Source: Methanocorpusculum sp. UBA424 (GTDB lineage Archaea > Halobacteriota > Methanomicrobia > Methanomicrobiales > Methanocorpusculaceae). Taken from it: DNA of 64,000 nt. Position numbers and translations under genes: made by a program. Position 1 is the stretch's first letter, and each line of letters starts with the position of its first letter. Under the pieces are notes generated by a model. It was not told where the DNA came from. It did no database searches and saw nothing but the letters and a program-made list of their open reading frames with translations. Of this stretch, positions 35,679-43,280 are shown piece by piece. The stretch covers positions 61,649 to 125,648 of the forward strand of contig DAHC01000011.1 of assembly GCA_002498375.1 (NCBI GenBank), in the 5' to 3' direction.

Positions 35679-36340
35679 TACGCAACCCTTTTACCCTTTT
35701 CCCGGTATTCGCCGGCATAGGTGTCCAGATTTCGTTTGTATCCTATCCTGTCGACAAACCCGAGTTCTTTGAGTTCGGCGCGGACCCGCATGACATCGGG
35801 TTCATCTGCCCAGTCTGCAGTAAAAACATAGATCACTTTCCGGTCATCGTGAGAGTCCTCGTTTTCTTTTGCGGTACTCACTTTTGCTCCGATCCCGAGC
35901 CGCCCCTCGATCGTCGCGTCGCGGATCTTCTGCCAGGCGGCATCGACTTCTTCGGGACCGACAAAGATCAGCCATTTTCCCGCCTCTTCCGCACCGGTTG
36001 CTCCGGATGAAACACCAGGTTTATCCTGCTGGATCCAGTATGATTTCACTGTTTTCGACGGGATGATGCCTTCGCCGAAACGATAGAGCTCTGCGATCTC
36101 CTGCGCGGTCCCAATACGCCGGAGCGAGTCTGCAAGGGGGGCATATTCGGATGAAAACTCCTGCATAAGGTTCGAACAGAGTCCGTCGATATCTCCGTTT
36201 GACTCCACTTCGCGGAAAAGAAACGATCCTTGTGATTCCTGATGTTTTTCGATGAAGATGGTGAACATTCCAAATGCCAGATCGGCAAGTTCGTCGGCGG
36301 GGAACTCCTCTTCGATTACTTCGAAATCATCTGCAGTCAT
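35666..36340 (-). CDS. Bles03-like (putative phosphothreonine lyase domain) protein
   Basis: 224 residues. The N-terminal 90 residues are acidic and helical (TADDFEVIEEEFPADELADL). The C-terminal 130 residues match what I recall of the Bles03/PF08939 family: SYWIQQDKPG, GKWLIFVGPEEVDAAWQKI, LGIGAKVSTA, KVIYVFTADWADEPDV and GFVDRIGYKRN. That family has been likened to bacterial phosphothreonine lyases, but no activity is proven. The N-terminal part has no counterpart I recognise. Its start is about 95 bases from the divergent htpX start. Confidence 0.6.
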   Translation of the reverse strand: MTADDFEVIEEEFPADELADLAFGMFTIFIEKHQESQGSFLFREVESNGDIDGLCSNLMQEFSSEYAPLADSLRRIGTAQEIAELYRFGEGIIPSKTVKSYWIQQDKPGVSSGATGAEEAGKWLIFVGPEEVDAAWQKIRDATIEGRLGIGAKVSTAKENEDSHDDRKVIYVFTADWADEPDVMRVRAELKELGFVDRIGYKRNLDTYAGEYREKGKRVAYYSV

Positions 36341-36434
36341 TATTCAATATTATGTCCTTCAGGTAGTTTATAGTTCGGATTGGATCTGCAGGGTCAGGAA
36401 AGCTATTATTCCGGGATTATCCATACTAAGTACA

Positions 36435-37349
36435 ATGATTTGGAAACGTGACTGGGGACTGGTCGGTCGTCAGGTTGTCGCCTGGATGATCATGCTCCTT
36501 CTGTATGTGGTCATACTGACAGTGATCATGGTGTTCCTGCAAGGGACAATGATGTACTTCTTAGTGGGGCTGGTATTCGTGATGGCGTTTGTGCAGTACT
36601 TCTTCTCCGATAAACTGGTGCAGAGAAGTATGCAGGTTATGCTGGTCGATGAAGACGAGGAACCTCAGCTGTATGCGATGGTTCGCCGGCTGGCCGACGA
36701 GGCAGGCCTTCCGATGCCGAAAGTGGGGATCATTCAGCATAAGGCGATGGCAAACATCCCCAATGCCTTTGCGACCGGCAGAAGCCCGAGAAAGGCCGTG
36801 GTGGCCGTAACGCCGAAGATCCGGTATCTTCTGACGGATGATGAACTGGAGGCCGTTTTGGCCCATGAAATGGCCCATGTGAAGAACCGGGACATGCTGA
36901 CGATGACGGTCGGCAGTTTTGCGGTGATGATCGCTTCGATCATTTTGAACAATGCATTCCTGATGGCCCTCTTTGGCGGGAGCCGGGATAGTGAAAACGG
37001 CGGCGGGATCATCATCTTTATCGCGGCGATGGCCCTGACGTTTGTTGTGTACATGGTCGGAACGATCGTGACGATGGCAATTTCCCGGTACCGGGAGTTC
37101 TCCGCAGACCGCGGGAGCGCTTATCTCACCCGCGATCCGGATGCGCTTATCCGCGCTCTGAGAAAGATCAGCAGCGGCGTGAATGCAGCCTCACCCGATG
37201 CAAAACGGGCTGTTTCGGGGACGAACTCGTTCTTCATCATCCCGGCGATCTCGGGCGAGTCGGTTATGGAGTTATTTTCCACCCACCCGTCGCTTGAGAA
37301 GAGGATCGCCAATCTGGAAAAGGTCCGTGCCGAGATCAGAGGATACTGA
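36435..37349 (+). CDS. htpX: HtpX-like membrane zinc metalloprotease (M48)
   Basis: 304 residues. Two N-terminal membrane helices (about 18-60) precede the active site HEMAHVKNRD, and two further helices lie about 158-222. The third zinc ligand is in YREFSADRGSAY. HtpX removes damaged membrane proteins, with the active site facing the cytoplasm. The frame is open from 36252, but ATG 36435 (MIWKRDWGLVG) matches the family start. Convergent or parallel partners are absent; the tRNA-Gly gene follows after 63 bases. Confidence 0.92.
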   Translation: MIWKRDWGLVGRQVVAWMIMLLLYVVILTVIMVFLQGTMMYFLVGLVFVMAFVQYFFSDKLVQRSMQVMLVDEDEEPQLYAMVRRLADEAGLPMPKVGIIQHKAMANIPNAFATGRSPRKAVVAVTPKIRYLLTDDELEAVLAHEMAHVKNRDMLTMTVGSFAVMIASIILNNAFLMALFGGSRDSENGGGIIIFIAAMALTFVVYMVGTIVTMAISRYREFSADRGSAYLTRDPDALIRALRKISSGVNAASPDAKRAVSGTNSFFIIPAISGESVMELFSTHPSLEKRIANLEKVRAEIRGY

Positions 37350-37412
37350 TCACCCAATATTTTTTCGGCAGGTTTAATTAGATCAAATAGAAACATAAGT
37401 GACGCAAAGACT

Positions 37413-37483
37413 GCACTGATGGTCTAGAGGTATGACTTTGGCCTTCCAAGCCAATAGCCCGGGTTCGATTCCCGGTCGGTGCA
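37413..37483 (+). tRNA. tRNA-Gly (anticodon TCC)
   Basis: 71 bases folding into a full cloverleaf. The acceptor stem is GCACTGA with TCGGTGC and discriminator A. The anticodon stem is TTGGC/GCCAA around loop CTTCCAA, and the T arm is CCGGG TTCGATT CCCGG. CCA is not encoded and no intron is present. TTTAATTAGA at about 37374 could be the TATA box. Confidence 0.95.
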
Positions 37484-37502
37484 CTTTTCATCCTTTTTGT
37501 AT

Positions 37503-37574
37503 GGATTCGTGGTCTAGTGGTATGACGTCGCCTTCACACGGCGAAGGTCAGGAGTTCGAATCTCCTCGGATCCA
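37503..37574 (+). tRNA. tRNA-Val (anticodon CAC)
   Basis: 72 bases, 19 after tRNA-Gly and probably on the same transcript. The acceptor stem is GGATTCG with CGGATCC and discriminator A. The anticodon stem is TCGCC/GGCGA around TTCACAC, and the T arm is AGGAG TTCGAAT CTCCT. CCA is not encoded and no intron is present. Confidence 0.95.
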
Positions 37575-37604
37575 CTGTTTTTTGGTTTTTAATGCAAAAA
37601 TAAG

Positions 37605-37747
37605 AGCAAATCCGATTCGTCTCGCCCGAAGAGGAGAGCAAATCTCTGATTTGCGGTTCGCGAATCTCCGCGGTTGGTTTTTCTCTTGTATCCGCATCCA
37701 AGAATACCTTTCCCGAATTGGATTGAGAATAACACCGCGTAAGTCCT
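37605..37747 (-). repeat. Dispersed repeat family, copy A
   Basis: Read on the minus strand, this shares ordered blocks with copies at 52833-53224 and 63791-64000. The blocks are AGGACTTACGCGGTGTT (exact in copy C), GGAAAGGTATT (as in copy B), GAGAAAAACCAACCGCG and GAATCGGATTTGCT (exact in copy C). No coding frame is supported. It lies just after tRNA-Val in a convergent gap. Confidence 0.75.
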
Positions 37748-37823
37748 ATTTTAATAAGTTCTTCATCTCATAATTGGTTTGAATACTTTGTTCACTTCAT
37801 CCCTCATCCCCCTCTGACGGGTC

Positions 37824-38142
37824 ATGTAGGATATGTAGGTTGAATGTAGGATCAATGTAGGGTGTTATGTAGGATAGAAAACCCAGAATTATCCTCTAAA
37901 TCACAAAAGAGACAGATATTCCCGTCAAAATGAAATGTATGTAGGGTGGTCGAAAATCCATCAGCTCTGGGACACAAATCTCTATAGTGTCTCTATAGTT
38001 TTACTGCTCCCTCTCCTCCTGGATGAAAAATATCCTACATCCCTACATAAGTCTGAAAATAGAGCTTAAAATCAAAAAATAAACCGTATGGTCGGGTAAA
38101 ATGATGTAGGGTGTACCTACATAGAACCTACATATCCTACAT
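37824..38142. repeat. Phased heptamer array ATGTAGG / CCTACAT
   Basis: Seven ATGTAGG copies start at 37824, 37833, 37844, 37855, 37867, 37939 and 38104. Five reverse-complement copies CCTACAT start at 38034, 38042, 38116, 38127 and 38136. Within the clusters spacing is 8-12 bases, near one helical turn. The left cluster is all forward and the right cluster mostly reverse. The gap between tRNA-Val and the methyltransferase stop (37575-38144) contains no gene, and both flanking genes point into it, so a promoter role is unlikely. CTATAG also repeats at about 37982-37998. Confidence 0.85.
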
Positions 38143-38144
38143 TG

Positions 38145-38984
38145 TTACCCAAAACAGACCCAGCGGTCGTAGATCGGATCGCGGGTATTCTCCATGATCT
38201 CAAGCGTCCGGTCAACACCTTTCGCCCACTCCTTCACCCAGTGGGCCTCCTCCTCCGTTGCGACCGTGATGAGCGTATTCTCCGTAATTCCGGCAAGCTC
38301 CTCAACGATCGGCCGCCAGATATCCTTCGTGTATCCGTATATCTGCCCGAACATGATCCCGACACCATACGCCGCATCCGGAAGATACGCCGAGGCGATG
38401 CGTGCGTCGATACAGATCATCCGCTCGGGCGATAATCTGCCTGACGAAAGACCAAGCGCCAGAAGCTCGGGATCGTTGTCATATGCGATCGGACGAGCTC
38501 CCATCTCCCTCAAAAGGAGAGAACCGATTCCTGACCCGGCACAGGCGTCCAGTGCGGTTCCTGAGATCGAACTCCCCCACATCTCGTGGAGAAGATCGCG
38601 GACCTTTGCGATCCTGTCGGCGGTCAGGTCGTCCCCGGCCGGCGGGATCGTCTTTTCGAGGATCTCCGCATAATATGCCCGGCATGCATCCTCCACATCC
38701 TCGCGGTCTTCCTGATAAATATCCCCGTCCGCTGCTTCAAAGAGAGCCAGCTCTCCCGAGGTCGGCGGTCGGAAAAGCCAGGAGGTCCCGCACCACTCAT
38801 CGCCGTTTTTCACTGCAAACAACAGAGGACTGTCCTCCTCATCGATCAGGAGCCTCGATCCGTTCTCCACCGGCTCCGCCTCGCAGATCAAAACGCCCGG
38901 CTCGCCGTTATTCACGAGCGAAGCATAATCAGGTTCAAGAAGCCGCACGTTATCCAGCTCCAGCATTTCAGAAAGCTTCGACAT
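38145..38984 (-). CDS. Class I SAM-dependent methyltransferase-like protein
   Basis: 279 residues. Residues about 1-125 are acidic and unrecognised. From about 145 a class I Rossmann methyltransferase begins: TALDACAGSGIGSLLLREMG is motif I, ARPIAYDNDPELLALGL is motif II and MICIDARIA motif III. The usual N/D-P-P-Y/F catalytic motif is not seen; GIMFGQIYGYTKD occupies that region, so the target is unlikely to be a base amino group. It starts directly after the stop of the bactofilin-like gene with no spacer. The two-gene unit suggests a shared cell-envelope or cytoskeletal role, which is inference. Confidence 0.7.
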   Translation of the reverse strand: MSKLSEMLELDNVRLLEPDYASLVNNGEPGVLICEAEPVENGSRLLIDEEDSPLLFAVKNGDEWCGTSWLFRPPTSGELALFEAADGDIYQEDREDVEDACRAYYAEILEKTIPPAGDDLTADRIAKVRDLLHEMWGSSISGTALDACAGSGIGSLLLREMGARPIAYDNDPELLALGLSSGRLSPERMICIDARIASAYLPDAAYGVGIMFGQIYGYTKDIWRPIVEELAGITENTLITVATEEEAHWVKEWAKGVDRTLEIMENTRDPIYDRWVCFG

Positions 38985-40046
38985 TTATTTTCCCTCGACC
39001 CGGCCGATGGTAAGCCCTTCGGTCGCCTTAATCACACCGCTCACCCGTGCATCCTCATGCAGCCAGACCGTCTTGCCGGCCACATCTCCGAGAACATCCG
39101 CTCCGCGCTCGACACGGATATTCTGCCCGACGACATCTCCGTGGATCGCGGTTCTCGGCCCGATTTTCACCCGCTGGGAAGCCTGAACGCTTCCAAAAAG
39201 CGTGGTGTCTTTGCGGATCTTCACCGACTGCGCCTTGATGTTCCCGTGCAGACGGCAGCTCGACCCGATCTCCATCGGCGTCGGGACAGAGAAGTAGTGA
39301 AGATCCATGACGGTTTTTGGCGGAAGCACCAGAGGTGCGGCGTTCGCTTCGGAGATCAGACTCTCCACCCGTTTTCTTGCGGCCTCCTCGCCTTCCAGGT
39401 GGAGCATCGTCATAACATAGAGCAGAAGATAGAGAACCACCGGCATGGGATTTCGAATCGCGATATCCCCGTATGCCTTGAACTCCTTATCGATAACCAC
39501 GTTGTCCCCGATATCCAGGTTGCCGCCGACATTCAGTTTGCCGTGAATCTTCACGCCTTCGCCGAGATACGCATCCCCGTTGCAAAGAACCGTTCCAAAC
39601 ACCTCGCAGAAGTTGTCGATCCTGAGATCTCCTTCCGCAACGATATCGCCGTGCATAGTCGAAAGTTCGCTGATAACGATATCTTCTCCGTAGAGGCCGT
39701 ATCCGATATCGCAGTGATCCCCGACAAGAATGTCGTGTCTGGTTTTGAGATTGCGTTCCTGCAGTTCGGTTTTATCTGGGAGATAACAGGATTTAAAAAG
39801 ATCGGAGGAAGATATGACCATCGCCGCCGTCTCCTCGTCTACTTCGGAGAGATTCAAAGAAGGGAGCGTTTTTTCATCCGCGGCCACCTCGGAAAAGAGA
39901 GGTTCAGACGTTTCCGTTGTCTTTTCCAAGGCCTCATCCTCGAGTTCTTTTTCCTCTTCAGGTGTGAGTTCGGGTAAGGTCAGGAACTTTTCCTCCTCCT
40001 CAGGCAGTGATTCAGCTACAATTATCCGTTTTTTATCCTCAACCAT
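38985..40046 (-). CDS. Bactofilin-like polymer-forming protein with two beta-helix segments
   Basis: 353 residues. Residues 1-80 are strongly acidic and probably disordered (PEEEEKFLTLPELTPEEEKE). Residues about 105-200 and 250-350 are repeats of short beta turns typical of bactofilin/DUF583 right-handed beta helices (GDIVAEGDLRID, GKLNVGGNLDIGD, HGNIKAQSVKIRKD, GDVVGQNIRVERGADVLGDV). A hydrophobic stretch at about 203-216 (MPVVLYLLLYVMTM) lies between them and may be a membrane anchor. Bactofilins polymerise without nucleotide and scaffold envelope processes. It is co-transcribed with the methyltransferase. Confidence 0.75.
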   Translation of the reverse strand: MVEDKKRIIVAESLPEEEEKFLTLPELTPEEEKELEDEALEKTTETSEPLFSEVAADEKTLPSLNLSEVDEETAAMVISSSDLFKSCYLPDKTELQERNLKTRHDILVGDHCDIGYGLYGEDIVISELSTMHGDIVAEGDLRIDNFCEVFGTVLCNGDAYLGEGVKIHGKLNVGGNLDIGDNVVIDKEFKAYGDIAIRNPMPVVLYLLLYVMTMLHLEGEEAARKRVESLISEANAAPLVLPPKTVMDLHYFSVPTPMEIGSSCRLHGNIKAQSVKIRKDTTLFGSVQASQRVKIGPRTAIHGDVVGQNIRVERGADVLGDVAGKTVWLHEDARVSGVIKATEGLTIGRVEGK

Positions 40047-40072
40047 GCTCCACCACGTGTACTAGTATATCG

Positions 40073-41293
40073 TTATGCTCCGTACTTATGGGTTTTGTCA
40101 ATAAGGTCCAGAAGGATCGGCATCAGACTGCCGCCGGATATCCGGCAAAGACCTCCTGCGGCACAGGAGATCTCATCGTAGCTGGTGACCAGATCGATAC
40201 GTGTCCCGTCTCCGTGAAGGATCAGCGGAACCGGATCTGCGCTGTGTTCTTTGAGCGTGCAGGGAGTTGAGTGATCCCCGCAGACGGCGATCATCAGATC
40301 GGGCATATCAAAAAACGGCAGAAGGGCAGCGTCGATCTCCTCGAGATATTTCATCTTCTCGACGGCTTTTCCGTCATGTCCGTACTCGTCGGCCGTTTTT
40401 ACATTGAAGAGAACGAAATCCTTTTTCTCCAGCTCGCGGCACACAAGACGCACCTGTTCGTCAAGCGGGGTTGTGGGAAGAACGGGAATGCGTTCAAGGC
40501 CGACGGAACTGCCGATTCCTGCGATCAGGGCGGCGGCGGCGACGACACTGCCGGAGAGTTCATGCTTTTCTTCAAAGGTTTCGTACACGCCCATCTCTCC
40601 GGCACCCCGGATCAAAACGACGTTTGCCGGGAACTCGCCGCGGGCTTTGCGCTCAATGTTGACCGGGTGGTTTTTCAGGATCTCGGCCGCCTGCCTGGAA
40701 AATTCGTTACAGACCTCGGCGGTAAAGGCCGCCTCTTTGCTGTCGTCTTCTGCATGGATCGTCTTTGGGGAAACTCCGGTTTTCTTCGGGTCGTTGGATG
40801 AGACGGCGGCGCTGAGTCCTTTTCCCTTCAGAGCGAGGGCTGCCCGGTGGCCGGTTCCAGGCGCGAACTCGATCTCGACTCCGTATTTTGAGAGATCGAC
40901 ACCGTTTTTCACGGCGGCGGTGATCTCGGTCGTGTCGGGGATACGGCCGGCACGCCGGTCGATCACATTGCCTTCATCATCGATCGTGGCATAATTCGCC
41001 CGAAATCCGATCATGCCGGGCTCCATCTTGATGCCGCAGCCTGCCGCCTCGAGAGGTCCTCTTCCAGTATAATAGATATGGGGGTCGTATCCGAGAAGGC
41101 TGAGATGCGAGGTGTCCGATCCGCCGCGAACGCCCGGGGCGATCGGATCCATGATCCCGCAGATACCTTCAGCTGCAAGACGGTCGAGATTCGGGATGGA
41201 GGCCGCCTGCAGCGGGGTTTTATTGCCGAGGGTCCTGCATGGCCTATCCCCCACACCGTCAATAATGAGAAGAAGAATTTTCGATGCTGTCAT
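40073..41293 (-). CDS. apgM: Cofactor-independent phosphoglycerate mutase (archaeal type)
   Basis: 406 residues, COG3635. Start LLLIIDGVGDRPCRTLGNKT has the first metal Asp; GVRGGSDTSHLSLLGYDP contains the phosphorylated Ser; later VKTADEYGHDGKA and CGDHSTPCTLKEHSADPVP hold the remaining metal ligands. It interconverts 3- and 2-phosphoglycerate in glycolysis and gluconeogenesis. All alkaline-phosphatase-superfamily ligands are present. The gene is monocistronic, with short gaps on both sides. Confidence 0.95.
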   Translation of the reverse strand: MTASKILLLIIDGVGDRPCRTLGNKTPLQAASIPNLDRLAAEGICGIMDPIAPGVRGGSDTSHLSLLGYDPHIYYTGRGPLEAAGCGIKMEPGMIGFRANYATIDDEGNVIDRRAGRIPDTTEITAAVKNGVDLSKYGVEIEFAPGTGHRAALALKGKGLSAAVSSNDPKKTGVSPKTIHAEDDSKEAAFTAEVCNEFSRQAAEILKNHPVNIERKARGEFPANVVLIRGAGEMGVYETFEEKHELSGSVVAAAALIAGIGSSVGLERIPVLPTTPLDEQVRLVCRELEKKDFVLFNVKTADEYGHDGKAVEKMKYLEEIDAALLPFFDMPDLMIAVCGDHSTPCTLKEHSADPVPLILHGDGTRIDLVTSYDEISCAAGGLCRISGGSLMPILLDLIDKTHKYGA

Positions 41294-41342
41294 AATATGA
41301 ATTATTTGGCTGACTACCTCTTAGTGTATTCTGTTTGGAGAC

Positions 41343-41810
41343 TCAGACGAGGGTCGAAAGCGTCTGCAAAACCTCCGCTGCATGTCCTTTGACTTTGACC
41401 TTATTCCAGACGGCGAGGATTTTTCCATTTGAATCGATGACGAACGTGCTTCGCTCGACACCCATGTACTCCCGGCCGTAGAGTTTCTTCTGTACCCAGA
41501 CGCCGAATGCGCCGATCACCGTTTTTTCCGGGTCGGACAGAAGGGTCACGGACAACGCCTGTTTTTCCGTAAACTTGCGATGGCTGGCGGCCGTGTCGGG
41601 ACTGATCCCAAACACCTGCGTGTCAAGACGGGAAAAGTCGGAAAGCAGTGCGGAGAACTCTTTTGCTTCGGTTGTGCAGCCGGCGGTGTTGTCTTTTGGA
41701 TAAAAATAGAGGACGGTTAAACGGGAAGCGTCGGTTGGAAATGTCCATGTTTTTCCCGAAGCGTCGGAAAGCGTGAAGGGAGAAATCGTGTCGTTTACCT
41801 GAAGTGCCAT
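41343..41810 (-). CDS. Thioredoxin-dependent peroxiredoxin (Bcp/PrxQ type)
   Basis: 155 residues. The active site is YFYPKDNTAGCTTEAKEFS with peroxidatic Cys in AGCTTEA. The usual second cysteine five residues later is replaced (GCTTEAKEF), so resolution must use another Cys or partner. It reduces hydrogen peroxide and alkyl hydroperoxides, useful to an oxygen-sensitive methanogen. ATG 41810 (MALQVNDTI) is preferred over an in-frame TTG at 41831. It lies between apgM and the riboflavin reductase, all on the minus strand but with gaps. Confidence 0.9.
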   Translation of the reverse strand: MALQVNDTISPFTLSDASGKTWTFPTDASRLTVLYFYPKDNTAGCTTEAKEFSALLSDFSRLDTQVFGISPDTAASHRKFTEKQALSVTLLSDPEKTVIGAFGVWVQKKLYGREYMGVERSTFVIDSNGKILAVWNKVKVKGHAAEVLQTLSTLV

Positions 41811-41844
41811 GTCTGAATTTTGGCACGGCAAAGAGATAATGCTT

Positions 41845-42522
41845 TCAGTACAGGACCCGGTATTCGGTCACCAGATTGGAGCCGTACATTTTTGTGCTCG
41901 CCAAATCAAGTCTGATCATGTCGTTTTCGGAGGTAAGCGGCATCCCGCCGACTAACGAAGGCGTGTCGCTTCCGCCGACGATGAACGGCATATGGATGAG
42001 TCTGATCTCGTCCACGAGTCCGTGATGAAGCATGTGCCAGTTGAGGGTCGGCCCTCCTTCGATGATGAGTTTTTTTATCTGATATTTGGATGAGAGAATA
42101 TCCATAAGCTGAGGGAAATCCACCCGGTCTTCACCGCAGACGACCACGTCGACCCCGCGGGCGGTGAACGCGTCGATCCGGTCTTTCGGCGCCTTTGCAG
42201 AAACGGCAAGAACGGTCCGGGCTTTTGTTGTGTCGAAGACGTTTGCTTCAAGCGGCAGATCGGCAAGGCTGTTTGGAATAACACGGAGAGGGTTCTCCCC
42301 CTCGACCATTCGCACGGTCAGAAAGGAGTTGTCGATCCGGATCGTTGACGAACCGACCATTATGGCGTCATATTCGGCACGGGTTTCGTGGAGAAGGATC
42401 TCGGCTTCATGGGACATATGTTTCATCAGTATTTTACTGGAAACGCCTTTGCCAAGAGTGAGTTTCCCGTCTGCCGTGATCTCTGAAATCATCAGCACGT
42501 GTGGTTTTTGTAATGTCTCCAT
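41845..42522 (-). CDS. 2,5-diamino-6-ribosylamino-pyrimidinone 5'-phosphate reductase
   Basis: 225 residues of the RibD C-terminal/Rib7 reductase family. It makes the ribitylamino intermediate of riboflavin and F420/FO synthesis using NAD(P)H. Visible motifs are HVLMISEITADGKLTLGKG, AEYDAIMVGSSTIRIDN, and LIIEGGPTLNWHMLHHGLVDE in the C-terminal half (split at 20). Archaea reduce before deamination, and this stand-alone reductase without a deaminase domain fits. ATG 42522 (METLQKPHV) is chosen; upstream codons to 42573 lie in the promoter of the divergent gene. Confidence 0.9.
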   Translation of the reverse strand: METLQKPHVLMISEITADGKLTLGKGVSSKILMKHMSHEAEILLHETRAEYDAIMVGSSTIRIDNSFLTVRMVEGENPLRVIPNSLADLPLEANVFDTTKARTVLAVSAKAPKDRIDAFTARGVDVVVCGEDRVDFPQLMDILSSKYQIKKLIIEGGPTLNWHMLHHGLVDEIRLIHMPFIVGGSDTPSLVGGMPLTSENDMIRLDLASTKMYGSNLVTEYRVLY

Positions 42523-42603
42523 GAAAGTTTCCTTCTGATTCTTATAGCTTGACGATGTATAGATATTTAGCACGCACCGATAAATGATTTTACCTCTCTA
42601 TCC

Positions 42604-43251
42604 ATGAATATCACATCGCTCAGATACAAACTCACGGGATGGCTCGACCCGATCGTCAAGGTATTCGTCAAAACAGGAATGAGTCCCAACCAGATCACCC
42701 TTCTTTCCCTTTTCTTCGGGATCGGCGCGGCGGTCTGCTATTTTTGCCAGTCGTTTATTGTCGGGAGCATTCTTCTGCTTATCTCGGGGATCCTGGATCT
42801 GACGGACGGATCGGTCGCACGAATAACCAAAAAGAAGAGTGATTTCGGGGCGATCAGCGACTGGATCGTCGATAAATATGTGGACGGGATCGTGCTTCTC
42901 GCGATCGGTCTCTCAGGGGTTCCGATCATCTCCCAGTTTGTCGGATTTGCGCCGACTGCGGATATGCTGATCGCCGGACTCGCGGTTATCGGTTCGATCA
43001 TGAACACGTTCGTAAAACCGGTGACCTATGCGGAGATCGGCTACACCTGCAAGGAGGATGGAAAGATCTCGGATCCGCTGGAAGGAATCGGCTTTTTCGG
43101 CAGGCCTGAGACGCTGATTTCACTCGTTCTCTTCGGCGTTATCGGTCAGATCTGGATCGCCGTGATCCTCGTTGCCGTCTGCACGAACCTTTCCGCATTC
43201 CAGAGATTATGGTATCTCTGGAGAAAGCACGGCGAATACAAAAAAGACTAA
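42604..43251 (+). CDS. CDP-alcohol phosphatidyltransferase, likely archaetidylinositol phosphate synthase
   Basis: 215 residues with about five to six membrane helices. The family signature D-x2-D-G-x2-A-R-x8-G-x3-D-x3-D is complete in LDLTDGSVARITKKKSDFG followed by AISDWIVDKYVDG. It joins an alcohol phosphate to CDP-archaeol in polar lipid synthesis. The substrate is uncertain: myo-inositol phosphate is likeliest for this archaeal group, serine or glycerol phosphate are alternatives. The T run at 43255-43262 after the stop and the A run behind it form a shared terminator with the convergent nog1 gene. Confidence 0.8.
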   Translation: MNITSLRYKLTGWLDPIVKVFVKTGMSPNQITLLSLFFGIGAAVCYFCQSFIVGSILLLISGILDLTDGSVARITKKKSDFGAISDWIVDKYVDGIVLLAIGLSGVPIISQFVGFAPTADMLIAGLAVIGSIMNTFVKPVTYAEIGYTCKEDGKISDPLEGIGFFGRPETLISLVLFGVIGQIWIAVILVAVCTNLSAFQRLWYLWRKHGEYKKD

Positions 43252-43254
43252 CTC

Positions 43255-43270
43255 TTTTTTTTCTAAAAAA
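43255..43270. terminator. Bidirectional terminator between the CDP-alcohol transferase and nog1
   Basis: Eight T followed after one C by TAAAAAAG: a U-tract for each of the two convergent messages. This is a typical compact archaeal arrangement without a strong GC hairpin. Confidence 0.55.
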
Positions 43271-43280
43271 GTTTACCGGA

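Noticed and set aside
37432..37773. A 113-codon plus-strand frame
   Set aside because: It runs through two tRNA genes and repeat copy A.
37824..38142. CRISPR array
   Set aside because: The repeat unit is only seven bases, spacing is about one helical turn, orientation is mixed and no cas gene is present.
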